Assembly (NCBI GenBank): GCA_947385375.1
Contig: CANDKR010000015.1
Coordinates: 1-32,528 of the forward strand
Length of the DNA stretch: 32,528 nucleotides
Direction: 5' to 3'
Source: an uncultured Clostridia bacterium
Lineage (GTDB): Bacteria > Bacillota > Clostridia > TANB77 > CAG-508
Shown here: one piece after another, positions 1 through 7,812 of the stretch
Layout: each line of letters starts with the position of its first letter
How positions within the stretch are numbered: position 1 is the first letter of the stretch
Notes under the pieces: model-generated
Told to the model about the DNA's origin: nothing
The model's input: only the letters and a program-made list of their open reading frames with translations
Database searches by the model: none
Program-made: the position numbers and the translations under genes

Positions 1-138
1 ATGGAAAAAAGTTTTAAAGAATATTTAAAAGAAACTGGTTATGAAAGGTTTTATATTCCACAAGAGCATAGAATCTACATAAATGATTACTATTATGAAG
101 CACATCAAAATTATAAGAAAAATAAATTAACAGTATAA
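1..138 (+). CDS. Small hypothetical protein, start uncertain at window edge
   Basis: An open frame from the first base of the window to a TAA at 136-138 gives 45 residues rich in Tyr, Lys and Asn. It begins with ATG, but because the window starts there, that ATG may be internal to a longer gene. No motif, membrane segment or family is recognised. The stop codon lies inside the terminator stem that follows, so this is the 3' end of a transcription unit. It could be a real small protein or the tail of a larger one. Confidence 0.45.
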   Translation: MEKSFKEYLKETGYERFYIPQEHRIYINDYYYEAHQNYKKNKLTV

Positions 139-164
139 GATGCTAAATAAGCATCTTATTTTTA
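135..164 (+). terminator. Intrinsic terminator after the first small gene
   Basis: A 9-bp perfect stem (135-143 with 151-159, core AAGATGC/GCATCTT) and a 7-base loop are followed by a T-run. The stem overlaps the TAA stop of the upstream frame. Confidence 0.85.
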
Positions 165-199
165 TCTTAAAAAATTCTTAAGATATTGACAAGTTTTCA

Positions 200-228
200 T
201 TGAAAAATGTCGAATTTTCTTATATAAT
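200..228 (+). promoter_or_regulatory. Sigma-A-type promoter for the MBOAT operon
   Basis: TTGAAA at 200-205 and TATAAT at 223-228 are separated by 17 bases. This places the start of transcription about 25 bases before the ATG at 262. A TTGACA at 186-191 is also present but has no correctly spaced -10. Confidence 0.75.
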
Positions 229-261
229 GTAGTTAATTTATGCGAAAGGTAATAAAAGCAA

Positions 262-1671
262 ATGATTTTTTCGACATATTCATTTATTTTAATATTTCTA
301 CCCATAGTTTTTGGCGTATATTTTATATTAAATAAATTTAAACAACACACAATAGCTAAGATTTGGCTAATTATAGCTTCACTATATTTCTATGGACAAG
401 GCAGTCCAAAGTTTTTTCCATTCTTTTTAGGGAGTATTTTTGGAAATTATTGTGTAGGAACTGCGCTTGGAACGCTTACTCAAAAAGGAGATAAGAGACA
501 GTCAAAGTTACTTCTTCTTATTGGAATACTAGCAAATGTAGCACTTTTAGGATATTATAAGTATACAGATTTCTTTATAGAAAATATTAATTTCTTGACA
601 GGAGCAAATTTTGCACTTAAACACATAGTTTTACCAATAGGAATTTCTTTCTTTACTTTTCAACTTATTGCGTTTTTAGTAGACTCATATAGAGGTGAAA
701 CAAAGGAATATAATATTATAGATTATTTACTATTTATAACCTTTTTCCCTCAACTAATTGTAGGACCTATTGTCCATCATAAAGAAATGGTAACACAATT
801 TGAGGACGAGAAAAATTTAAAATTAAATTGGAATAATATTGCACTTGGTTTGTTTGTATTTGCAATAGGTTGTGCGAAAAAAATGCTTATTGCTGATGTA
901 TTAACTACAAGTGCACAGAGCTTTTTTGGTACAACAGATGGATTTACCTTTTTAAATACATGGTTTTATTCTTTAGAATATACAATTTCATATTATTTTG
1001 ATTTGTCAGGATATGCAGATATGGCAATTGGTTTAGGTCTTATGTTTAATATAGTAATACCTCAAAATTTCAATTCACCATATAAGGCAACAGACTTCCA
1101 AGAGTATTGGAAGCGTTGGCATATAACACTTTCAAGGTTTTTAAGCACATATATTTTTAGGAGTGTATATAAAAAAGAAAACAAGTGGAGAAATTATTAT
1201 ATAGCAACAATGGTGACATTCTTTGTTTCAGGCTTTTGGCATGGTGCAGGTTGGAATTTTGTTGCTTGGGGAATTTTAAATGGAGTTTTAGTTTGTATTG
1301 CAGCATATAGAAATAGACAAGGCAAGAAATCTCCATATTTACTAGCATTTATCTTGAATTTTATTTTAGTAATAATGACTAGAGTGTTATTCGTATCAGA
1401 GAGCTTTGGTTATGCTTTTGAAGTTTATAAAGGAATGTTCAATTTCGGTAGCCTTGCAAGTACAGATTTTATAGCTTTTTGGAACAATAACAGAAAAGAA
1501 ATTATTGTAACTTTACTTGGTATGGGAATTTGCTTCTTTGCACCAAATACGAGTGAAATATCTGAAAAATTTAAAACTAATATACCATATCTATTGTATG
1601 CAGCAGTGTTACTTGGAGTATGTTTAGTAACAATGGATAAAGTTGTTAACTTTTTATATTTTCAATTTTAA
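262..1671 (+). CDS. MBOAT family membrane O-acyltransferase (DltB/AlgI type)
   Basis: This 469-residue polytopic protein resembles AlgI/DltB enzymes, which move acyl groups across the membrane onto extracytoplasmic polymers. The N-terminus (MIFSTYSFILIFLPIVF) is typical of the AlgI-like branch. The family's conserved histidines are visible: His287 in YWKRWHITLSRFL and the invariant His327 in SGFWHGAGWNF. Length matches the family. A start at 262 follows a modest GAAAGG ribosome site. The gene lies 11 bases upstream of an SGNH-like partner, the usual pairing of MBOAT and a DltD/AlgJ/AlgX-like protein. No dltA or dltC is present here, so the acyl donor and the polymer are unknown; O-acetylation of a surface polysaccharide is the likeliest role by inference. 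Confidence 0.9.
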   Translation: MIFSTYSFILIFLPIVFGVYFILNKFKQHTIAKIWLIIASLYFYGQGSPKFFPFFLGSIFGNYCVGTALGTLTQKGDKRQSKLLLLIGILANVALLGYYKYTDFFIENINFLTGANFALKHIVLPIGISFFTFQLIAFLVDSYRGETKEYNIIDYLLFITFFPQLIVGPIVHHKEMVTQFEDEKNLKLNWNNIALGLFVFAIGCAKKMLIADVLTTSAQSFFGTTDGFTFLNTWFYSLEYTISYYFDLSGYADMAIGLGLMFNIVIPQNFNSPYKATDFQEYWKRWHITLSRFLSTYIFRSVYKKENKWRNYYIATMVTFFVSGFWHGAGWNFVAWGILNGVLVCIAAYRNRQGKKSPYLLAFILNFILVIMTRVLFVSESFGYAFEVYKGMFNFGSLASTDFIAFWNNNRKEIIVTLLGMGICFFAPNTSEISEKFKTNIPYLLYAAVLLGVCLVTMDKVVNFLYFQF

Positions 1672-1682
1672 GGAGGCAAATT

Positions 1683-2798
1683 ATGACATCAAAAAAGTGG
1701 ACAATATCATTTGTCGTAATAATACTTATCTTACTATTAGGAATAGCAATTTTAAATGTAGTTGTTGATCCTTATGGATATTTTGATGGTATAGATGGTA
1801 AAAATAAGAATATCCACGATAATAGTTATATAAGAGTATTTAAAGCAAATCATATAAAAAGATATGGAAACAATTATGATGCATATCTAATTGGTGGTTC
1901 TAAAGGCGGTTGCTATACTTCAGAAATGCTAAAAAAATTAGAGGGTTATAATTATTATAATACTTTCATAACTTGTGGTAATTATGAAGAATATTATATT
2001 TTTGCAAAATATATTATAGATAATACAGATGCTAAGAAAATTGTACTTAATTTAAGTGGCTTTGAAGGATTATTTGATGTAAGAACTGGATTAAAGCAAG
2101 AAACACCAGCAATCCTTACAGATGAAAATGAAATAGGAGAATTTATAAGTTTCTTATTTAAAAATCCAAGTACTAGTATAAATGAAATTATAAAATCAAC
2201 TGCAACAGATAGACAGCTTGATGATGGAAGTAGAAATCTTGCTCGATACTATGAAAAACGTAGTGAAAATCCAGAAAAATATGTACAAGAAAAAGTAATA
2301 TATGACTTAAATAAAGATATGGATTTGCTTACAGAGAAGATAAGTACAAGGAATTTTTCATCAATTCCAAACGACTTAAAATATGTAAGACAAATTGTTA
2401 ATTTATGTAAAGAAAATGATGTTGAGTTATTAGTAATTAACAGCCCAACACCACTAACTTCAAGACAAGATTATGAGTGTGAAGTTTATTGGAATTTCTT
2501 AGCACAGCTTGCACAAATTACTGATTTTTGGGATTTTACAAGCCTTAATGATATAAACTTAAATCCATATAATTTCTATGATGATGCACACGCATTTTAT
2601 GAAGTAAATGACTTTGTTATAGATACAATTATGGGGACAAAATCTTATGAAGGCTTTGGAAAATACGTAACAAAAGATAATGTTTATGAATATTTACAAG
2701 AGAGAAAAACAGAAATGGCTGAATTATTAGACGAATATAAAACTACTGGTACAGTAAGACTAGGAGGATATAAAGATTCAAGTAATTTAGTTAAATAA
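1683..2798 (+). CDS. SGNH-like membrane-anchored partner of the MBOAT acyltransferase
   Basis: This 371-residue protein has one N-terminal membrane segment (about residues 7-27) followed by an extracytoplasmic domain. Around residues 68-75 it has the sequence YLIGGSKGG, where Ser73 fits the nucleophile position of SGNH-type proteins, and D300-x-x-H303 near the C-terminus fits the catalytic Asp/His block. AlgJ, AlgX and DltD-like proteins of this kind pair with an MBOAT enzyme to transfer acyl groups outside the membrane. The gene follows the MBOAT gene by 11 bases behind a good AGGAGG site. The central region is poorly conserved to my eye, so the substrate is unknown. Confidence is good for the fold and pairing, moderate for catalysis. 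Confidence 0.7.
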   Translation: MTSKKWTISFVVIILILLLGIAILNVVVDPYGYFDGIDGKNKNIHDNSYIRVFKANHIKRYGNNYDAYLIGGSKGGCYTSEMLKKLEGYNYYNTFITCGNYEEYYIFAKYIIDNTDAKKIVLNLSGFEGLFDVRTGLKQETPAILTDENEIGEFISFLFKNPSTSINEIIKSTATDRQLDDGSRNLARYYEKRSENPEKYVQEKVIYDLNKDMDLLTEKISTRNFSSIPNDLKYVRQIVNLCKENDVELLVINSPTPLTSRQDYECEVYWNFLAQLAQITDFWDFTSLNDINLNPYNFYDDAHAFYEVNDFVIDTIMGTKSYEGFGKYVTKDNVYEYLQERKTEMAELLDEYKTTGTVRLGGYKDSSNLVK

Positions 2799-2811
2799 AG
2801 GAGAAGAGAGT

Positions 2812-2988
2812 ATGAATGATAAGCAATTTTCTATGGGAATAAAAATAAGTGTAATTGTAGCATTTATCCTACTTATAATAATGGGAATTATAGCTTTTTG
2901 TACTTTGAAATCTAATGATGTTACAGCGTCAGTATTAGAAGATGTGCCTGAAGCAAACCTAGAGCAATTACAAACTGAAAATATGTAG
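2812..2988 (+). CDS. Small single-pass membrane protein
   Basis: A 58-residue frame starts at an ATG 7 bases after a GGAGAAGAG ribosome site and 13 bases after the SGNH gene. It has a hydrophobic segment (about residues 11-31) and an acidic tail ending in LQTENM. It is probably the third gene of the acyltransferase operon. DltB/AlgI operons often carry small membrane proteins, but no sequence family is recognised, so the role is unknown. Confidence 0.65.
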   Translation: MNDKQFSMGIKISVIVAFILLIIMGIIAFCTLKSNDVTASVLEDVPEANLEQLQTENM

Positions 2989-3009
2989 AAAGATTATAGG
3001 GTAAAATAG

Positions 3010-3528
3010 ATGAGTGAAGTAAAGAGAGTTGCAATAATAGGGGCACCTGGTTCTGGAAAGACTACACTTGCAATGAAATTAAAAGATATATATAATTTAC
3101 CAGCTGTGTTTTTAGATTCATTTTATAGACTTCCTAATTGGGTTATGCGCGATCCTAAAGAAAGAGATGCTATGATACTAGAAGAGGCTAAAAAGCCAGA
3201 ATGGATAATTGATGGTACTTTTATTGATACTCTTGAGGAGAGAGTAAAAGTAGCTGATTTAATCATATTCTTAGATTTTAAAACTTCTGTGCAACTTTGG
3301 GGAATTATAAAAAGATACTTTAGTAATTTAGGCAAAGAAAAACCAGATATGCCCGGTTGCAAGGAAAAATTAAATCCAAGTTTTATAAGTTATGTTGCAA
3401 CATATAATAAAGAAAGAAGAAAATATTTGATAGAGATTTTAGAGAAGTATCCAGATAAAAAGGTATTACAATTCAAGACTAGAGAAGAGTTAAATAGTTG
3501 GATAAACAGCGAAAAAGATGGCGATTAA
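3010..3528 (+). CDS. P-loop kinase-like protein (FlaR/DNA topology modulation family)
   Basis: This 172-residue soluble protein has a Walker A motif GAPGSGKTT at residues 11-19, followed by the layout of small adenylate-kinase-like proteins annotated as FlaR or DNA topology modulation protein: FLDSFYRLPNW, a basic/acidic helical lid, WIIDGTF, and a hydrophobic strand ending in DLIIFLDF. These proteins likely bind ATP or GTP and phosphorylate a small substrate; the older topology-modulation name has weak functional support. It comes after the small membrane gene and ends in a terminator, so it is probably the last gene of the unit starting at 262. The start at 3010 has only a weak ribosome site. 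Confidence 0.75.
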   Translation: MSEVKRVAIIGAPGSGKTTLAMKLKDIYNLPAVFLDSFYRLPNWVMRDPKERDAMILEEAKKPEWIIDGTFIDTLEERVKVADLIIFLDFKTSVQLWGIIKRYFSNLGKEKPDMPGCKEKLNPSFISYVATYNKERRKYLIEILEKYPDKKVLQFKTREELNSWINSEKDGD

Positions 3529-3544
3529 ACCATCTTTTTCTTTT
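3512..3544 (+). terminator. Intrinsic terminator after the FlaR-like gene
   Basis: A 10-bp stem (3512-3521 with 3530-3539, core AAAGATGG/CCATCTTT) with an 8-base loop containing the TAA stop is followed by TTCTTTT. Confidence 0.85.
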
Positions 3545-3637
3545 GGGGATTAAATTATGAATATGATCTATATTCTATGTGATTATAATATAATATCTTC
3601 CTTAAAATAACCTTAAAAAAATATTAATTTTTATGAC

Positions 3638-3665
3638 TTGAAAAAAAATCATAATATGATATTAT
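3638..3665 (+). promoter_or_regulatory. Probable promoter for the VTT-popT pair
   Basis: TTGAAA (3638-3643) and TATTAT (3660-3665) are spaced by 16 bases and lie 23 bases upstream of the start codon. The surrounding 3545-3688 gap is extremely AT-rich and holds nothing else I can support. Confidence 0.55.
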
Positions 3666-3688
3666 TATATGAGTATATGAGGTAAAAA

Positions 3689-4409
3689 ATGGAGAAAGAA
3701 AAGATAAAGAAAACAAGAAAAATAATATTCTTTTTATTATTGGTGGTGTTTGTTGGAATTATCATAAAATTATCACCATTATTTATAAGTTTGTCAACTT
3801 ATGAAGGTAGGGAAAATTTTAGTAAAAATATTACAAACTTAGGTATAGGCGGAGCTTTGCAGATTGTGTTATTAGAAATTTGTAAAGCGGTAGTAGTGTT
3901 TCTACCTGCCGAACCAATAGAGTTACTTTCGGGAATGTGTTTTGGTCCAGTTTTACGGGGCAGTTGTTATTTATATTGGAGTGTTTATTAGTACTTCTCT
4001 AATATATTTAGCAGTTCACAAGTATGGACATGCTATGGTCGAAGATATCGTACCAGAGGAGAAACTTAAAAAAGTAACTGATATTCTAGAAAGTAATAGT
4101 AAGAAAATGGAAGTAATATTATTTGTTCTATTTTTCTTGCCAGTAGTGCCAAAAGATTTCCTTACTTATGTTGGAAGCTTATTGCCTATGAGTATGAGAA
4201 AATTCTTGTTTATAACTATTTTTGCAAGATTTCCAGCGATAATTTCGTCAACCATTGTTGGTGATAGAATATTAGATGGAGATGTAAGGACAATAGTTCT
4301 TACCTATGCAATAACTTATACTATTTCTTTGATAATTGTATATATTTATAATAAGAATTTCAAAAAATCTATCAGAGATAAAAAGAAAATGGAAAGGAAA
4401 AAGAATTAA
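3689..4409 (+). CDS. VTT-domain (TVP38/DedA-like) membrane protein, needs +1 frameshift at CGG
   Basis: Read with one +1 shift this is a 239-residue polytopic membrane protein of the VTT (SNARE-associated/TVP38) superfamily. The first 89 codons end in FGPVL, and zero-frame reading stops at 3991 after 100 residues. Skipping C3956 gives GAVVIYIGVF, restoring the FGP-x-LG block of the family, and runs to TAA at 4407-4409. The family includes DedA proteins, some of which flip undecaprenyl phosphate or other lipids. The stop overlaps the ATG of the DUF368 gene (TAATG), so the two are translationally coupled and probably cooperate. The ribosome site is GAGG, 6 bases from ATG. It could instead be a decayed gene or carry a sequencing error, but the identical lesion in the PBP gene argues for recoding. 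Confidence 0.8.
3953..3959 (+). other. +1 recoding site 1: TTA CGG G
   Basis: Codon 89 is TTA and codon 90 would be CGG (3956-3958). Zero-frame reading gives Arg, then a TAG at 3989-3991. Dropping C3956 yields GGG (Gly) and the conserved downstream frame. There is no slippery repeat or stop at the site itself, and no obvious downstream hairpin. Confidence 0.75.
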
Positions 4410-5296
4410 TGGAAAATATTTTGAATTTTATTAGAGGCTTTTGTATGGCTCTAGCAGACAGCGTTCCTGGTGTATCTGGTGGTACGATTGCTTTTTTATT
4501 GGGCTTTTATGATAAATTTATTGGTTCATTAGATAGCTTAATAAAAGGAACAAAAGAAGAGAGAATAGAGGCAATTATATTTTTAATTAAAATTGGAATA
4601 GGTTGGGTTACAGGATTTATACTTGCAATGCTAGTGCTAGGAAGTATATTTGAAAAACATATTTATAATATAAGCTCACTATTCTTAGGATTTGTAGTAT
4701 TTGCAATACCACTTATTATACTTGAAGAAAAAACAGAATTTAAGGGAAAATATAAAAATATAATTTTTGCAGTAATAGGACTTGTAGTAGTTTTAGCAAT
4801 ATCAAGTTTTAGCCCAACAGGTGGAGAGAGTATAAATCTTGCATGGGGAAGTTTTGGAATTGGTACAGCAATTTATGTGTTTGTTGCAGCAGCAATAGCT
4901 ATTTCAGCAATGGTATTACCTGGAATTTCAGGTTCAACATTACTTTTAATTTTTGGACTATATATGCCAATAGTAAGTGCAATTAAAGAATTTTTACATC
5001 TTGATTTTGCATATTTTCCAATTTTATGTGTTTTCGGACTTGGAATACTTACAGGAATTATTACTGTAATTAGATTAATCAAAAAAGCATTAGAAAAATA
5101 TAGAAGTCAAACATTATATTTGATAATAGGATTAATGATAGGTTCATTATATGCAATAGTTTTAGGACCTACAACTTTAGATGTTCCACAACCAGCACTT
5201 ACATTACAATCTTTTAGTCTAATTTTCTTCTTAATTGGAGGAGTAGTAATATTAGGACTTCAAAAGTTAAAAACTGTTAGTACGAAAAAAGATTAA
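4409..5296 (+). CDS. popT: DUF368 undecaprenyl-phosphate translocase (PopT family)
   Basis: This 295-residue polytopic protein carries the DUF368 signature near the N-terminus (ADSVPGVSGGTIAFLLGFYD) and a second PGxSG block at residues 171-175 (LPGISGSTLLLIFGLY), the internal inverted-repeat layout of this family. DUF368 proteins have been shown in Gram-positive and Gram-negative bacteria to recycle undecaprenyl phosphate across the membrane for peptidoglycan and other envelope polymers. The ATG overlaps the stop of the VTT gene by one base. Since DedA-superfamily proteins can do the same job, the pair looks like a lipid-carrier recycling module. Family assignment is firm; function is by homology. 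Confidence 0.88.
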   Translation: MENILNFIRGFCMALADSVPGVSGGTIAFLLGFYDKFIGSLDSLIKGTKEERIEAIIFLIKIGIGWVTGFILAMLVLGSIFEKHIYNISSLFLGFVVFAIPLIILEEKTEFKGKYKNIIFAVIGLVVVLAISSFSPTGGESINLAWGSFGIGTAIYVFVAAAIAISAMVLPGISGSTLLLIFGLYMPIVSAIKEFLHLDFAYFPILCVFGLGILTGIITVIRLIKKALEKYRSQTLYLIIGLMIGSLYAIVLGPTTLDVPQPALTLQSFSLIFFLIGGVVILGLQKLKTVSTKKD

Positions 5297-5303
5297 TAAA
5301 CAG

Positions 5304-5335
5304 AAAACTCTGCTATATAGCAGAGTTTATTTTAT
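5304..5335 (+). terminator. Terminator shared by convergent popT and DUF1836 genes
   Basis: A 9-bp perfect stem (5305-5313 with 5320-5328, AAACTCTGC/GCAGAGTTT) and a 6-base loop are followed on the plus strand by a T-rich tract. The left flank is A-rich, and the minus-strand gene ends inside the stem, so it can serve both strands. Confidence 0.85.
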
Positions 5336-5812
5336 TTTATTCAAATTTGTTTCAGAAGTAAATCTACAAATGCTTGCACAAACAGCTAAATACATAGCCG
5401 GATTGGATTTGCTGTTTTCTTCATATTTATTAGATAGTTCAACTATAGTTTCATTAGTGTCTGAGTATAATTTGCTGTATTCGTTAAGCAATTCTTCAAT
5501 AGAAGAATTTTTTAATTTTTCTTCAATTAAAATCTTTATGTCAGCAATTGGCATAACTTGTTTTAAACTACAAATAATAATAAGGTATGCGATATGTATT
5601 TTTGAGTATTTTTTCTTTGTAGGTGATGGAATAATGCCAAGTTTCACATAGTTGTTAATCATTGAAGGCGTAATTAATTTATCTTTTGGTGTGCTTCCTA
5701 AATACTTTTCCATTAGAACTATGATTTGATCCATATATAAATCAAGTTCAGGAAGCTCATTCCATAGTGGAATTTTGCGAGTATTTAAAGCTTCTTTAAA
5801 ATTAGTTTCCAT
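5327..5812 (-). CDS. DUF1836 domain protein, putative HTH regulator
   Basis: This 161-residue soluble protein matches the Firmicute DUF1836 family, whose recognisable block is LITPSMINNYVKLGIIPSP followed by KKKYSKIHIAYLI (residues about 46-78). That part resembles the winged-helix start of MerR-type proteins, so DNA binding is plausible but unproven. The C-terminal third is charged and helical. The minus-strand start has a good AGGAG site 8-9 bases upstream. It is transcribed divergently from the acyl-CoA synthetase-like gene with a 159-base gap, which could mean it regulates that gene. No operator was identified. Confidence 0.8.
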   Translation of the reverse strand: METNFKEALNTRKIPLWNELPELDLYMDQIIVLMEKYLGSTPKDKLITPSMINNYVKLGIIPSPTKKKYSKIHIAYLIIICSLKQVMPIADIKILIEEKLKNSSIEELLNEYSKLYSDTNETIVELSNKYEENSKSNPAMYLAVCASICRFTSETNLNKIK

Positions 5813-5914
5813 ATATTAATCTCCTTTAATTTTATGACTGACTGTTCAAATTAATGTAATCTATTAAAAATACATATATAATATATCATAAAGGGAAGAA
5901 AATATCAAGATTAC

Positions 5915-5943
5915 TTGACTTTATATTAAAACTTATATATAAT
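5915..5943 (+). promoter_or_regulatory. Strong promoter for the AMP-forming ligase
   Basis: TTGACT (5915-5920), a 17-base spacer and TATAAT (5938-5943). Transcription would begin near 5950, which argues for translation from the ATG at 5972 rather than the in-frame TTG at 5948. Confidence 0.8.
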
Positions 5944-5971
5944 AGTTTTGAAAACTAGATTAGGAGGTTGT

Positions 5972-7666
5972 ATGAAAAAGGACGAATACTTTTTTACATA
6001 TCCAGAGTTTAATAATATTAGAGAAATTGTGATGAATTCAGTTAATAAATTTCCTAATAATAGGGCATTTATTTTAAAAGATAAAGAAGGAAATTTATAT
6101 AATAAAACTTATGCAGAATTTATTAAAGAAGTAAAAGATTTAGCAACAGGTTTATATGATTTAGGTTTAAAAGATAAAAGAATTGCTATTATTGGGAAAA
6201 ATTCATATACTTGGGCTTTAGGTTATATAACATGCCTTTTAGGAGGATTTATTGCAGTTCCACTTGATAAAGACTTAGAATTTGGAGAGCTAGAAGAGTC
6301 TTTGATTAGAAGTAAAGCAGATGCAATCATTTTTGATGAGAAACGTACTGAATTTATGGAGAAAATTAAGCTAGATAAAAAGACAAATGTAAAGCTTTTT
6401 ATTTCTGAAGCAGATGTAATAGAAATTCAAAAAGCTGGAGAAAAGTTAGTAAATGCAGGAAGTAAGCAATTTGATAATGTTGAAATTGATAGTGAGGCTA
6501 TGTCAATATTATTATTTACTTCTGGTACTACATCAAAGTCTAAAGCAGTAATGCTTTCACAAAAAAACATTGCTTCAAACATTGTTTCAATGCGTTATAC
6601 TGAGGAGTTTAAAGAAACAGATGTGAACTTAGCTTTTTTACCTTTCCATCATACTTTTGGCTCAACAGCTATGCTTATGCTACTTTCAGCTGGAGCAGCA
6701 AATGCTTTCCCAGATGGACTAAGATATGTAGCACAAAACTTGAAAGAATATAAGGTAACATTCTTTATAGGAGTTCCGCTTTTAATAGAATCAATTTACA
6801 AAAAAGTTCAAAAAGAAATTGAAAAACAAGGTAAGACAAAACTAATAAATGTTGCAAGAAAAGTTACTAATTTCTTGGATAAGATAGGAATACACGTAAA
6901 AAGAAAAGTATTTAAACCTATTATAGATAATTTAGGTGGAGAACTTAGATTTATCATAAGTGGTGCTGCAAGTTTAGACAAAAATGTTAGTAAATTTTTT
7001 AATGAAATTGGAATAAAAACACTTCAAGGTTATGGTTTGACAGAGGCATCACCAGTTATATCTGCCGAAAATTGCAGATATATTAAATATGGTTCAGTAG
7101 GTTTTCCTATGAAAGATGTGACTGTTGAAGTAGTTAATAAAGATGAACAGGGAATTGGCGAGATTAGAGCTAAAGGTCCAAATATAATGCTTGGATATTA
7201 TGAAAATGAAGAGGCTACAAATGATGTTTTGAAAGATGGCTGGTTTTATACAGGTGACTATGGATATATAGATCCTGAAGGTTTTGTGTTTATTACTGGC
7301 AGAAAGAAAAATATGATTGTCTTAAAAAATGGTAAAAAGATTTTCCCAGAGGAAGTAGAAGAACTAGTTAATAAAATCGATTTGGTAAAAGAATCAATGG
7401 TATTTGGTATGCCAAAAGGTGATGATGTAGTAGTTTCAGTTAAAGTCCAATATGATGAAGAAATTGCAAAAGAGAAATATTCTAACAAGTCTTTTGAAGA
7501 ACTTGAAAAAATCGTATGGGATAAGATAAAAGAAATGAATAAAACTTTACCAACATATAAATATGTTAAAAATTTATTTATGACCAAAGATGATTTTATA
7601 AAAACTACAACAGCTAAAATAAAAAGATTTGAAGAGTTTAATAAAATAATGGCAAATCAGCATTAG
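5972..7666 (+). CDS. AMP-dependent acyl-CoA synthetase/ligase
   Basis: This 564-residue member of the ANL (adenylate-forming) superfamily activates a carboxylate, probably a fatty acid, with ATP before transfer to CoA or another acceptor. Visible motifs in order: the phosphate-binding loop TSGTTSKSKAV from residue 183, YGLTEASPVIS from residue 354, GWFYTGDYGYID, and the hinge FITGRKKNMIVLKNGKKIFPEEVEELV. The usual Gly-Lys-Pro of the loop is replaced by Ser-Lys-Ser, a mild deviation. The start at 5972 follows AGGAGG and lies downstream of the promoter. It is a single-gene unit ending in a terminator, divergent from the DUF1836 gene. Long-chain acyl-CoA synthetase is the best guess; the substrate cannot be read from sequence. 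Confidence 0.88.
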   Translation: MKKDEYFFTYPEFNNIREIVMNSVNKFPNNRAFILKDKEGNLYNKTYAEFIKEVKDLATGLYDLGLKDKRIAIIGKNSYTWALGYITCLLGGFIAVPLDKDLEFGELEESLIRSKADAIIFDEKRTEFMEKIKLDKKTNVKLFISEADVIEIQKAGEKLVNAGSKQFDNVEIDSEAMSILLFTSGTTSKSKAVMLSQKNIASNIVSMRYTEEFKETDVNLAFLPFHHTFGSTAMLMLLSAGAANAFPDGLRYVAQNLKEYKVTFFIGVPLLIESIYKKVQKEIEKQGKTKLINVARKVTNFLDKIGIHVKRKVFKPIIDNLGGELRFIISGAASLDKNVSKFFNEIGIKTLQGYGLTEASPVISAENCRYIKYGSVGFPMKDVTVEVVNKDEQGIGEIRAKGPNIMLGYYENEEATNDVLKDGWFYTGDYGYIDPEGFVFITGRKKNMIVLKNGKKIFPEEVEELVNKIDLVKESMVFGMPKGDDVVVSVKVQYDEEIAKEKYSNKSFEELEKIVWDKIKEMNKTLPTYKYVKNLFMTKDDFIKTTTAKIKRFEEFNKIMANQH

Positions 7667-7674
7667 AATAAACG

Positions 7675-7705
7675 GCTTGCAACTTAAATAGTTGTGAGCT
7701 TTTTT
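7675..7705 (+). terminator. Intrinsic terminator after the ligase gene
   Basis: A 10-bp stem with two G-T pairs (7675-7684 with 7690-7699) and a 5-base loop are followed by six T residues. Confidence 0.85.
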
Positions 7706-7744
7706 GTACACAAAAGCTTAATAAAAATTTCACATTTTGTTCGC

Positions 7745-7773
7745 TTTAAAAAGATAGAAAAATAATGTATAAT
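7745..7773 (+). promoter_or_regulatory. Promoter for the glycosyltransferase gene
   Basis: A weak -35 TTTAAA (7745-7750), a 17-base spacer and a consensus -10 TATAAT (7768-7773). Confidence 0.6.
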
Positions 7774-7812
7774 GTATAAAAATGTAAGGAAAGGAATAAG
7801 TTATAATAATAA

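Noticed and set aside
3689..3991. Separate 100-residue protein plus a second 155-residue gene starting at 3942
   Set aside because: The two pieces are the N- and C-terminal parts of one VTT protein. The ATG at 3942 lies inside the upstream frame without a ribosome site, and the junction rebuilds a conserved block if C3956 is skipped.
5948..5971. Longer acyl-CoA synthetase start at TTG 5948
   Set aside because: It lies at or before the predicted transcription start; ATG 5972 follows AGGAGG.
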